64,000 nucleotides of DNA, taken from the NCBI RefSeq assembly GCF_021018805.1, contig NC_086251.1, positions 40,060,767-40,124,766 of the forward strand. Direction: 5' to 3'. Shown here in pieces: positions 40,501 to 51,900 of the stretch (the stretch's first letter is position 1; every line of letters begins with the position of its first letter). The position numbers were made by a program, and so were the translations under genes. The stretch is from Prinia subflava. Lineage: Eukaryota; Chordata; Aves; Passeriformes; Cisticolidae. The notes under the pieces are model-generated. The model made no database searches. It worked only from the letters and a program-made list of their open reading frames with translations, and was not told where the DNA came from.

Positions 40501-43063
40501 AGAATGTCTGCATTGGAAAGGTGTATTAATAAATATTTTTTAGGGAAGATAAATATCATTTGTGGAAGGTATTTTTTGGAAAGTATGGAGGGAACTGAGA
40601 GAATCGATTACCTGACAAACCTAAACATCTTGCAGAAATTAAATGGTGCAATTACTGAGGCTACCAAAGCAAGGGGAAATACCTGCAGATTTCACTAAAT
40701 GCAACATAACAAGTGTGTCCATAGAAAATATTGTAATTAAAATGCCAGCTGTGCAATGGTTACCACACAAGGTACAGATGTCACTGCTGGCTCTTAAATA
40801 TTTTCACTGCTCTAACAATTACAGTTTGGCATTAGCAATAAACATTCTCCTGTGAAATGCCTAGAAATTTCTTTTGGGGTGAGTTCTCCTCTCCTACTCA
40901 ACCAACAAGATTTACTGGAATCATAGGTGGTCTTACAAAAGTTTTAAAAAATCCCAAATCCATTCACTCTTCCATAAAGGCTCACTCAAAATCCTGTAGC
41001 ATGGAATCCAACTGAGCAAAATGAGACTCCTGAAACCCCGATAATGCTAGCCCCCAACTTCAAGGCTGCTAAAGCACACAAGATAGTGTTTCTAATCTAT
41101 CATTTCTCTGGCGCCTCCTTTAGTTAGTGAAAGAGCTTCCTGTCAGCTCAGGGGGTCTGGAAAATGGCAGCTTACTTCAGAACTGAGAGAATTATTTGTA
41201 AATAAGACAGAGTATGCATTTACTCATATTTGGGGTAGCTATAGAGGAAATAAACACTGAATAAGGATGCTGTTAGAGACAAAAATCACTCTGCTTTTGA
41301 AGTTCTCAAAGGCATATAGTCTAGTTACATAAGCATTTAAGCAATTAATTAAGCCACTGTTCCACTGATGAAATATGTAAAACACCAGCTCCTATTTCCC
41401 TGTGTAGAACTTAGCTCACAAAAGTAGAGGAACAGGTTAGAGAGACAGCAGCAGAACTTCTACATTTCTTCTTGACTTTTTGCATTTGCAATCAGTAATA
41501 CTTGAACTGCTTGGAAGAATCTAAATAATATAACAGAAACCCAACCAACTCCCAGGGAGTGAAGGACAGTCTTACCTTTTCAGGCTGATCAGCATATGCA
41601 GACAGACCTGGCTTCACAGACTCAAAGATTTCCCCTTCCACCTCTGGAAGGTTTTCTGTACAAACAAAACATTACAGGATACAGTCAACAACTCAAATCT
41701 TATTCTTTAATTTCCAAAAGGTTGCCCTCAACTCCTGTAAAGTGATTATCCTTGATTCTCCTTGCAAACGAGATTATTCCCCTCCTAAAACAAGTCTTGC
41801 TGCTTCACTTCAGGAACATATTTAGCAGAAATGCATGCCCTTGTACCCTTCAAGTTCACAAACAATTTATTAGTAACAAGTTGTTACAATTAAAAGTATG
41901 TTCATTTAACATTTGTGAACTACAGTAAGTTACAAGAATGCAGCATAACTGTTGCCTATTCTTAATAAAATTTCTTTCCCTTTCTGTTCTTAAGCTAATT
42001 GTGAAATACTACTTCATATTAAGACACACAATCAACCCCTAGTTATCTTTAGGTGATTCATCCAACTCAGACAGGACAGGGCTGACTGTGCTCAAGTACT
42101 TGGCTGAGAAGCCAAACAAGTTTGGCCACTTGGATGTAGAAGCTATCCCTGAATATTGCATATTACAAGCCAGACTGAGTCCAACAGAACTGGACCTTGT
42201 ACCAGTCCTTCCAAACTATGGATGAAGTCATGCAAAGTCACATAAGTATTATGTCCCAGCAACCAGCCTTCAACCTTTGCAAACCTGCTGGCTCACTCTA
42301 CCCAAGCTAATTCATCCTCCTGCATCCTGTGGCACTTGCAGCCAAAATTGCACTCTGCACCATGTGAGCAACAGATACACTGGAGTGTGGTGCATCTCAG
42401 CACAGTTCTCCTGGAAATGGCTCAGACCTTCAGTACTTAAGAATTCTCTAATTTACTGATTTTAATTTGCTACAAAATGTGACAAACATACGCAGAATTC
42501 AAGTATCTCTAGATAAAATTTAAGGTAACATGCAACCTGACAAAACCAGCATAAGTATCTTTTCATCTCAGTGATATATTCCTTTAAAACAGCTGCATAG
42601 ATGAAAATGTTTGAAAATTTAGAATTCTTCAATATACCCAGAATTACATCTTTGAGACTCAAAAGATCCATAAAAAAGGTATTTACACAGCTAAAACACC
42701 ACAACAAATAGACAATAAACACCTGCATGAGGACCATTTGAAGGACAAACTGTAGAAATCTTCAGCTGCCCCCAAATGCTGAGCTGGCAAAAAACAAAAC
42801 TGTTTTGAGAAGTTGGAACCTAAGTCAACATACATGGGGGTCTTACCTGGGCTCTTCTGCACAAAAGTGTAAATATGAATACGGGTTCCAGTGCTTCCTG
42901 CGTCAAACATGATGCCATAAAAAGTGCTTGCTTTGGCATTTATAGGGCACACATTAGGTGGAAAGAAATCCTGAAACCACATTGCCCTGTTTGAATGTGA
43001 AAGAACAAAGGGCAAAGAGGAAAATGCCAATGCTAAAAGGATGGGAAATCTGGAAGATGTCAT
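28544..43063 (-). CDS. ENTPD5: Ectonucleoside triphosphate diphosphohydrolase 5 (ER UDPase), complete coding region
   Basis: Soluble GDA1/CD39-family nucleoside diphosphatase of the ER lumen; it hydrolyses UDP/GDP and so supports glycoprotein folding. Coding exons in order: 43063-42847, 41655-41576, 40333-40190, 39858-39783, 38195-38160, 37321-37233, 34643-34564, 33321-33260, 31874-31773, 30928-30788, 30442-30386, 28899-28784, 28630-28544. Total 1287 nt, 428 aa, the same length as human. The start ATG 43063-43061 follows GCAAG and precedes a hydrophobic signal peptide (about residues 6-22). Apyrase conserved regions: ACR1 FDAGSTGTR (53-61), ACR2 [10 protein letters not shown] (127-136), ACR3 IMDGSHEG...[11 protein letters not shown] (166-185) with the likely catalytic Glu172, ACR4 [10 protein letters not shown] (198-207). 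N232-S-T is a sequon. ACR3 is split by a 36-nt exon. Phase is consistent at every joint and no damage is seen. Confidence 0.97.
32540..33060. repeat. Possible old LTR-like repeat in ENTPD5 intron
   Basis: This part of the intron between the exons at 33260 and 31874 has phrases I associate with avian LTRs (GGTTGGCTATGGTGTTTGTATG, CATTTCTGGAATTTGCACTTG) and loosely resembles the 14.8-15.1 kb segment. The ends are undefined and no target-site duplication was found. Low confidence. Confidence 0.22.
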
Positions 43064-43122
43064 CTTGCCAGGACTCCTTGAGTGTGTCAAGCAGTATCAG
43101 CTATCACAGAGCCACAGAAGTC
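43064..43122 (-). other. ENTPD5: 5' UTR part of ENTPD5 exon 2, with its splice acceptor
   Basis: On the minus strand a pyrimidine-rich tract ending in CTCTTCAG (AG at 43124-43123) precedes 59 untranslated bases and then the ENTPD5 start codon. This implies at least one upstream noncoding exon, for which the CpG island at 47.5-49 kb is the obvious source. Confidence 0.7.
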
Positions 43123-46100
43123 CTGAAGAGTTAAAAAAAAAAAAGAGAGAGAGAGAGAAAAGAAGGAATGGAAATTACCAATTGACTCCTTTAAAACTCT
43201 GTAAAATAAGAAAATAAATAAATCATTCTGTACACATACATTCTCCCTTTAGATGCTTTTCAACACCTCATCCAAAAAGAGTTGTTTCATTGCACTTAGT
43301 GCTACTACTGCATCTAACTGATTTGTTCTTTCAGAGTAAAGGTTTTTCCATTTCCCAAGCACAGAAGACAGAAGAGATGGAATCGTTTGCTTTCCGGTAT
43401 TTCTAGTTTTGACTTTTAGACAATTTTCTTCTCTTTTTTGTCTTGCAGATTTTCAACATTCAGAGTCTCCAGAACCTCCCAAGAGCCCAAATATTACCTG
43501 AAAAAAAGCATTGCCAGAGGGGAACTCTGGGCAGAACCACTTTAACATTTACACACTTGAGATGCTGTGGCAGAACACAAGTGTTATTCAGAGCCACAAA
43601 CAAAGAGAATTTCATCTCAGGCTAAGAACAGCTGCTGGGAGAGATTAGCACACAGGGAGAAAGAAAGAAGGCATATCCCTCCAGCAGCATCCCCATCTCT
43701 GAGAAAAGCCTGTCCTGCACAAGAGAGGCTGAGCTGAAGCGCACCTGAGCTCTGCTTCTCAGCATTTTTTCATATTTTTCTTTTCTGTCTTTTTGGTTTG
43801 GTTTTTGTTTTTAGAATTACAAACAACAACAAAAATCATAGCAAACCCCACACACTCTCACAAACCTAAAACGGTTGCCCCAAACACTCAGGGTTGCTTA
43901 CACAGCTTCTGGCAAGTTTCACAAGCCAAAGCCCCAAAGCTGTTACACAGTATTGGATATCAAGATACAACATCTGCCCTTAACACCTATCCCTTTGCAT
44001 GTATTTTTCCTAAGATATGCTAATAAAAGACATGGGCACAGAAATGATGTGGTGTCCAGGTAAAAAGGAGGAGAATATGTAGGCATCTTTACCAGCAGAA
44101 AAGAGCATGTGGCCAGATGTCCCACCATATGCAGTATTGCCTGCACCAGCCTACACACAGAGCACTCAGAACACAGAAGGTGCAAACAGCTCCTTATCAC
44201 TTTCCAGACACTTGGTAACACATCCATCCACCCACAGCACTGAATATGCTACTTTATATGGCTGTTCATCAGCTCTGCCCAAGACCCCTGCCCACTGCTT
44301 GCTCTTACATTTGACTCTTTCAGCAATTTGCTCAGCCCCACCATGTTCACTCTCTTGAAATCTTTACTTGCTGTCTCTAACCTACATGTACTCATTCCTA
44401 AACCCTCTCCTTTCCTTCCTATGTGAGTCTGCTGCAGCCTCTGTTTCCACACACCTTTCTCCCACACCCAAAGAGCTCACTTATACTCCACTACCTTTTA
44501 TCCCAGATTCAGCCCTTGTAAGACATTTATTATTTCCATCCTTCACCTTTGTCCCTAGTTACAGCAAAGGGAGATTTACCTATTCCTCAGGCATCTCTCT
44601 CACTATGGCAGTCTGGTATGTCTAGAGCCAACAAAGTGCACAGCCCACGGCAGATGGGTAATCTCATCGGTCTGCTGTGACCTTTATTTTTATCCTCCTG
44701 TTCCAAATGCAGAGAGGTGCAGGCAGAAGCACAGACTCCTGATCCTCTCTGCCTTAGAAGCACACTCTGAGAAGAACTGACCACAATTCCACCAGCACAC
44801 AACAGCCCTGGCCAGTGTCTGTGACAGATCAACTCCAAGTGCAGTAATTTCTAAAGTATCCACATTTAAGGTGGAAAGGAGTAAATATGTAATTCTGTAA
44901 CAAAGTGCTCTCCTGAAGAGACTGGATGAGAAGCGCCAAGCAGTTCGGCAGTTTTGTGGCTATGGATTTGTACCAAGATGCAGCTGGCATTACCCAGGTT
45001 TGCTTCATCACAGCAAGGGAGGGCCACTGAAAATCCAAGCAGCTGCGCTGCTTTAACAGAACATAAGGTGCACTAGTGAGAGCCACCCTCCAGCAAGTTT
45101 GAAGAGGTGCTCTTATTCTCATGCAACTTTGTTTAATTAACTATCACAAACGCAACCCAGGCACCTGCCTTAAGAACAAACTCCAGAGTCCTATTACAAA
45201 CAGCACATGTGATAGTTATGTAAGCCTCAGAATCTCTGATGATCCGAAAATATCTGAGCAACTGCCATCGTTAACTCACACTTTCCTTGCCAGGTCTACG
45301 AGAACCTGAGTCTCACATGAAATTCCCTCACGAAGCTTCACTTCTCTATCCCTTCTCAGATATCCACCACCATATCACACTTTCTGTTTTCTATATTTCC
45401 CCTGATTTTTTTCTTTCCCCTTTTATACTTCTAAGGACAAATAAAACCCCAACAAAACAACAAACTCACAGCCAATCACTCTGGGATTTTATTTTTCTTC
45501 TCCCTCATTAAGAATGAAAAATGCACACTGAGCCCCTTCAATGACTGGTGAAGTCCATTTAATCAAGAACACTAGCAAAACAATGCCCACAAGAATCAAA
45601 ACAGATGAGAGCAAGACATCAGAGACAAGAAAGAAAAATCAGCAGAGGGTATCAGAAATGGAAAAAGAATTTGAAAAGACAGAATCGAAAGTATGGAAGA
45701 AAAAATTCAGGGTAGAAATAGACAGGAGATAAGTTACTGAGAAGGAAAAATATTTTCAAAACAGTTCCTGTCAAACAACTTAAAAATCCTAGCTGGTATC
45801 AGAATACAACAGGGTGGAGAAAATTAACAAACAGAAAGGAGAAAACAGGGTAATTGTAATATGAGCACAAGCTCATTAATGCAATCAAGCATTTCAGCAA
45901 GGTAAAGCCTACAGTTCCCCATCAATAGGCTCAGTTACTGTCTTTCAAAAGGAGCAGTAATAATCAGCATTGATCATGAACACATTGGGCACACACCTGA
46001 AGCAGGATGGAAGCAACAGCAATTCCACTCCAGGGATTCCTAATGAAAATCACCTTCAGAGCACCATGGCAAGAGACACTACGCCTGCACTTCTTCACTG

Positions 46101-48058
46101 TCAGCTAAGAGGAGTGGACTATGTATCAGGCAAATTATAAGGTCATGAAAGCACATCAAACACCAATCTACTTGTTTTATTCAAATTTGAGTTTATCATT
46201 ACTCAATACAAGCAGTTAAACATGCTTATATAACTACACAGGATGAATTTCAAGAAGGTGAAAGTTAACTTGAGATCAAGTTAGTAAAACATTTACACAA
46301 ACACCACAGTAGACCTCAACATCCCTGAGGCCCAAGCCAGCAGAACAGGACAGAACACTCATTTTCCAGTGCAGAGAAACACGTGTAAATGTCATCTGCA
46401 CACAGCACATTTTAGGTACTAAGTGAAAAAGCTGAAGTACAGCCAATATATAAAAATTTGGGAGCTATGCAAACCATATGATCCAAAACCACTGGGATGT
46501 TGCATAGAGACTTCCAAGACTGAAAGCATAAACGGAAAGGAAAAAAAAACCCAACACACCACCAGCAAACAAAAACCCCAACCAAAGTCTCCTTAAACAA
46601 TAAAAGTAAAAACTATACCAAAATAATAACAACTAACCTTAGGACAGCAAAACACAACCTTACCCAGAAACACTGGTAATTTTCAAGACAAGAAATATTC
46701 AATGCTTGACTATTTCTGACAAAATAACACACAAAACACAAACCACACAAAAGCATCTCCCTGTAAAGAAGAATGTGATCTGAGGGGAGCAAGAAGCAGT
46801 GTATCAGAGATACACAAGAATGTTACTTTTGTTTCCTAACATAATATTGGGGACTAATTAGAGATACACAAAAATATTCAAAAAGAATTACAAATATTAA
46901 TGATATAAAAATAGGCAAATATTTTACAACCCCCCCACCCATTTTAGGAAACAAAATTACATAATTCAATTAATATTCCTCCATGCTAAAGCACACCAAA
47001 AATCATTCACAATGGAAAGTCTTCTGTGCTAAAATAGTAACAAAATCTATTTTCCAGACCAGCAGCTCTTACGGTCACAAAATCTATTTCCCAGATAAGA
47101 GCTTTAACACTTAACACTCATGACTAAATAAATACTTTAAAAACCCTTTTTTTTCCAGAAAAAATGTTATTACATTTTTTCCTGGACTTATTTTCATCTA
47201 TTGAAAAAAATAGCTTTCTTGGATTGTTTTGACAAAAACTTAAAGTACACTGTTTAGAAGACACAATAGAAAGAATAACTGAATTCAAAGGCAGAATTTC
47301 CCAGTATTACCATAAAAATATTGGCACAGTACTCTTTGCGCACATATACTTTCAGTAAAATTCTGGCTCTAGAGCTTTAAACGCCAGGGAGAAAAAATAG
47401 AACCAACTCACAAACATGCGTTATGGGAAGTTTTAATCTTTCTTTTCCCGTACTGAGGCTCCAAATACACATTATTTTTTTATTCACATTTCTGGCCAAG
47501 TAGGTTTTCAATTTTCCTCTTTAATGAGACCAAGGCAGCTTTTCCAGGAAACCGCTACACCGCGGTGTGGGCACCCGCTGAGAGCGGCGAACGCGCACAT
47601 CTCCCGGGGCAGTGACGGCGCCTTTTCCTGGGACAGCCGCTATTCCTGGGAACAGCCCTCGGGGGCCGGCAACCTCGGGGCGCTCAGGGCTTTCGCTTCC
47701 ATGCCAGGCTGGGAGCGCCCCGGCGCTGCCTCCGCAGCCGCTCCCGGGAATGTCCTGGGGACGGCGCCTCAGGGCCCCGCTCGGCCCCGCCGCGCCCGGG
47801 GCTGCGGGCTCCGTCCCTGCGGCCAGCCCGGCGCCAGCGCGCCCTGCCCTGCTCCGCTTCCCGCAGCGGCGACCGAACCCTCGCCCTGAGCACGCCCCAA
47901 ACCCTTCCCTACCTTCCCTTCCCCTCCCCGGGCACTGCCTCCGCGGTCCTCCCTCCGACCCGGCGGGGAGCGCGGCCCGGGATTCCGCAGCTCTTCCCGG
48001 AGCCTGCACCGGCGGCGCTCGGCAGGAACGCCCGCAGAAATGCCCGTCCCCTTCTCAC
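43123..48058 (-). other. ENTPD5: ENTPD5 first intron (inferred)
   Basis: About 5 kb of A-rich sequence between the acceptor before exon 2 and the CpG island. It contains a short A-run plus GA microsatellite (43133-43160) and several A-rich stretches around 46.5-47.2 kb. No exon of another gene was recognised on either strand. Confidence 0.55.
43141..43160. repeat. (GA)n microsatellite next to an A run
   Basis: An A run (from 43133) passes into AGAGAGAGAGAGAG. It lies immediately upstream (in ENTPD5 sense) of the pyrimidine tract of the exon 2 acceptor, so on the minus strand it reads as an extended CT-rich tract. Confidence 0.8.
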
Positions 48059-48301
48059 CGGCCGGCCAGCGCTACCACTCGACCGGGACGGGGCGTCCTC
48101 CCACCCGTCCCTGGGAGTAACGGAGACAACGCCGCCAGCACAGCTTTCGCGCGTCTCCCGCCGCCGGCCCGGCCTCGCACCCAGCGGAGCGCCCTCCCGG
48201 GGCGCCGGGAGCCCGCACGACGCGGGGGGGCTCACCCGGCCCGGGAGCGGCGGGACGGCCGCCGCCCCGCGCGCGCTCCCGATCCCGGCGCCGTTGGCAC
48301 C

Positions 48302-48316
48302 GGGGGGGGGGGGGGG
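48302..48316. repeat. Homopolymer run of 15 G
   Basis: Fifteen consecutive G inside the ENTPD5 CpG island, followed by CGGGCG. It could support a G-quadruplex, or its length could be an assembly artefact. Confidence 0.9.
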
Positions 48317-48545
48317 CGGGCGCGCGGTGTCCATGGCAGCGCGCGGACGCTGCCGCGCCCCTCCCCCCGCCCCCGCCGGCTGCGCGCGCTCACCGGCCGC
48401 TCGCGGCGCCGCATCCCGCCGGCCCCGCGCGCCGCGTCACGGCCCGCCCACGTGACCCGCCACCCGTCGCGGGAGTTGCGCGTGGCGGGCGCGCGCCGTC
48501 CGGCCTCCGCGGGAACGGGCGCCTGTCTCGCCGGGCCCGCACACC

Positions 48546-48715
48546 GCTCCCGGCGCGCAGCCGGCCGCGGCACAGCTCCCGGCGCGCAGCCGGCCGCGGC
48601 ACAGCCCCCCGCGGCACGGCTCCCCGCGGCACGGCTCCCCGCGGCACGGCTCCCGCGGCACCGCTCCCCGCGGCACCGCTCCCGCGGCACAGCTCCCCGC
48701 GGCGGGCACGGCGCT
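48546..48715. repeat. GC-rich minisatellite in the ENTPD5 promoter island
   Basis: Two perfect adjacent copies of a 29-bp unit (48546-48574 and 48575-48603, GCTCCCGGCGCGC... type) run directly into about seven copies of a 14-15-bp unit (48604-48715, core GCTCCCCGCGGCAC, varying in one C and in the leading base). The shared GCTCCC and CGCGGCAC words suggest that the short unit derives from the longer one by internal deletion. Confidence 0.92.
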
Positions 48716-48960
48716 GCCGCCGCCAGGCGCGGGCGGGACGGCGCGAGCTCCCCGCAGGCAGCGCCGGCCCCCGGGGCCGTGCGGGGCGGCGGCGCCCCCC
48801 GCGGGCGGGAAGGCGCGCGGCGGGCCGGGCCGCCGGGAGCAGCCCCGCGCCGTCCCCGCCTGCCGCCCGCTCCGGCCCGCAGGAACCGGCGGCCGCCGTT
48901 CCCTTCCCCCCCCTTCGCGAGGGACAGCTGAACACCGGAGCGAACCCGGCGCAGGGGCGC

Positions 48961-51900
48961 GGCGATGGTCGGGGCCTGCAGCTCGTGAGGGACAAGGAGG
49001 GGCTGAGTCGCTTGTTCTGCTCGAAAAAAGAAAGCTGGGGGAATCTGCTCGGTTTGGCTGCTTGGTGGAGGTTTTAGAGAAAACGGAGCCAAACTATTCA
49101 GAACACAATGAAAGAGGAGCCCTGTGCTGTGGCCCCCATCTGCTCTATCACAGATTGTTTCACTTTACCCCATTCTTACTCTTCCAAATCCAAGTACCAA
49201 GCAAACCCCTTTTACAGTTAGAAACTAAAGACAGAAATGAAAATTCAGTTATTTTAGCATCGTATTTATTCAATAAGATGATACAAAGCTCTGATTCCCA
49301 GGACATTGATGAGATCAGTCGGTAGGAGACTTATTTTCTTGTTCCTGTGCCAGTGCTTGCTTTCAGCCCATCTAGTACCTTACTTGCACCTTTTCCCAGC
49401 TGTTTTTCTCTCTCTGGATCTGTCATTTTTTCTCATGTTCTAAACTTCCTCAGCACTGCACCAGCATCTGTAGCATGGACCAGACATCTGCAGTATAAAG
49501 TGGAGACACTGGAAATTCATGGCACATTGCCAGAAAATCTGTGAGAGAGACTGAGAAAACACAGCCAAGTATGGTGGGGATCAAAAAAACTGCAGCAACT
49601 ACTAGAAGTTAAGGACTGAGAGATGGACTGAGTGAAGAACATAGCCCAGAATATCTTAAATGAGGGGACTGAGGGGGAGCGGTTCTATAGAAATGCTCTG
49701 TAACATGAATCAGGAGACTATATCCAATAGAAAGCATTAAAAGAAAAAGGCCCAAACAACCTATAACAAAAAATATGGAGGCATGTGCAGGGAAGAAACA
49801 ATTTCCCCAAATCAAAACATTCAAAAGCAACAGAAATAGCACAAACAATGTGCACAGGGACCTAGAGGAAGCACATAAATGCTACTGATATGGAAACATG
49901 GAAAACTAGTATCTATCTTCCTAGGCAGACACCTAAAAAATCCTTTGCATGATATTATTTGGATTTGGAACACCTAAGGACACTTCTGTAGTGAGAATAA
50001 GTGTATGAGTTGCAGTATCCTATAAATTAGTAGTGAGTTTGTGAGCACCTAATTTCAGCTAGGTTTTCGCTTTTTGGTCATTATTTCTATGGATTAAACT
50101 AAAGGTAAGCTCAAAAGAGTTCTTTGCATATTCTGCCATGTCCTGTGGAATTGGATGGAGAACTTCCAGTACAGATGTGCTTCTGTAGTTTCATTTTAAT
50201 GATTATTATTGCTTTTTTTTTTTATTTTATAGGCAATGGTTTTCCTGGTATTGCTCTTTTCCTTTTTACTCATTCCAGTGAGCTAACAGTGAGGCCTAAA
50301 AAAATCACGATTTAGATGCTAACAGCTCTTTGCTATATTGCTGATCATTTTAACAGACACATACAGTACATGGCAAATGCAGATTGTTTTCCACTGGTTT
50401 TCCATATCTCAGAAGCCTCTGCTTTGCATTGTGCCTCCAATGCTGTTTTCCTCAAGCTTTCTATAACCTAAATACTAATTAATTATGTGAAACAGACACT
50501 GACGTTTTGAAAACAGCATCACATGCAGTGCAGTACTGATTGACAGGATTACATTTTATAGTGCATAAAACAAAATCTCAGATTTACAAGTGTATCTCAG
50601 AATTTCTGTTAGGATGCAGTTTAAATTAAATTAGAGCTACACATGCTGCAGTAGCCGGGATTGCAGGTCTCCAGCCTCATGCTAGAATCTGTAACTACCA
50701 ACTGCAGCAGTGTCTGAGCACTTGGATTTTAAGCCATAGAGTTACAGGCCCGTAGCTGAAGCTTGCATACATCCTTGGTGAGAGATCAACATGATCCTAA
50801 ACCCCAGAAAAATGTTTGTTTAGTATGGATTGGCTACTGAATAACTTTGTGAACGCACAGGCAGTTGGAATGCTTTGTTCAGGTTATCTCAAAAATCATA
50901 CATCAGAAACAGTCCTTGAAAAATCAGGGGTGGAATTTGTAATTGAGGTCTAAGCAATCTTCTCCCCTGGAGAAGGAGAAGGAGAAGGGAGAGACTGGAA
51001 CTGAGAGAAAATTATGTATTGACCCTTTTATTTATGAACAGGAGAGACAAGGAAAGGACAATGTATTTGAAACTGATTCATGTTTGTACAAGTCCTCCCC
51101 CTCCCAGTATTTATAACTACTAACAGAACAGAAATCATTTGGTTGGCTCTATTTAGTTTAGAGAACCACAGATTTAGAAGTTGAAAACACAGCACTGTGC
51201 TCACATTTATTTTTTAAATTTATGTGCTTTGAAAAGCTGAGTAAGAGCAATGCAGAGCTTGAATTTTAAACCTGTTTGACACATACAGAATTCATGAATG
51301 ATATGCCTTTGAAATTTTCCTCAAATACATTGATCTTTTCAATGGAGAAAAAAAATGCAGAACTGGATATCAGTAAGTTGACATGAGGAAAAAAAAAAAA
51401 CCCTGTGTTTTGCGATTGCTTTTTGTCCAAATGAATGGGACAAATCCATGGTAATCTTTTGTTGCTTAAGTAGGTGAGTACTGAACTGGGCTGGTCACTT
51501 CAGGTCACTGGATTCCAGTAAGTTCTGAATCTAACATAAGAATCTAGCTGTGTGGCTTGGTGTGAGGTACTTTAACTTTTTGAAAAAGTTGGTGCACTAT
51601 ATACAGATTTTGTACATGCACCAGACTATAGACTGTTAGAACTTTGTGTATTGTATCAAAAGAAAAACAACTGGAAATAAATTTTGGTGCTCCTAAGGTC
51701 AAGAATAGAAGTCAGGAGAATTTGCTTTGTTCAGTGCATTGGGATTTATTTTATTCAGTCATTAATGGATCCCTATCCATCTTTACCAAACAAGTAGATA
51801 ATGTCTATTGTGACAGTAGCACTCCCCAGGTATATTTCCTTATAAGAGTATTGTAAAGCAAACTTCCCAGTATTAAAAAGTACAAATATCTGCAGCCAGA

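Larger units (their letters stand above)
47540..48960. promoter_or_regulatory. ENTPD5: CpG island, inferred ENTPD5 promoter
   Basis: About 1.4 kb of extremely GC- and CpG-rich DNA with sharp AT-rich edges, directly upstream of ENTPD5. On the minus strand, consensus donors of the form G|GTGAG occur after exon ends at 48394, 48236 and 48059, any of which could close a noncoding first exon that splices to 43122. GC boxes are abundant and no TATA box is evident. Long open frames on both strands here follow from GC-richness (few stops) and are not taken as genes. Confidence 0.75.

Noticed and set aside
40504..40855. Two adjacent + strand frames in an ENTPD5 intron
   Set aside because: They overlap in different frames, are AT-rich, and have no homology or splice context.
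47612..48931. 439-codon open frame on the + strand, with overlapping minus-strand frames of up to 286 codons
   Set aside because: The composition is Pro/Arg/Ala/Gly only. The frames follow from a stop-poor CpG island and a minisatellite, on both strands at once, with no family signature.
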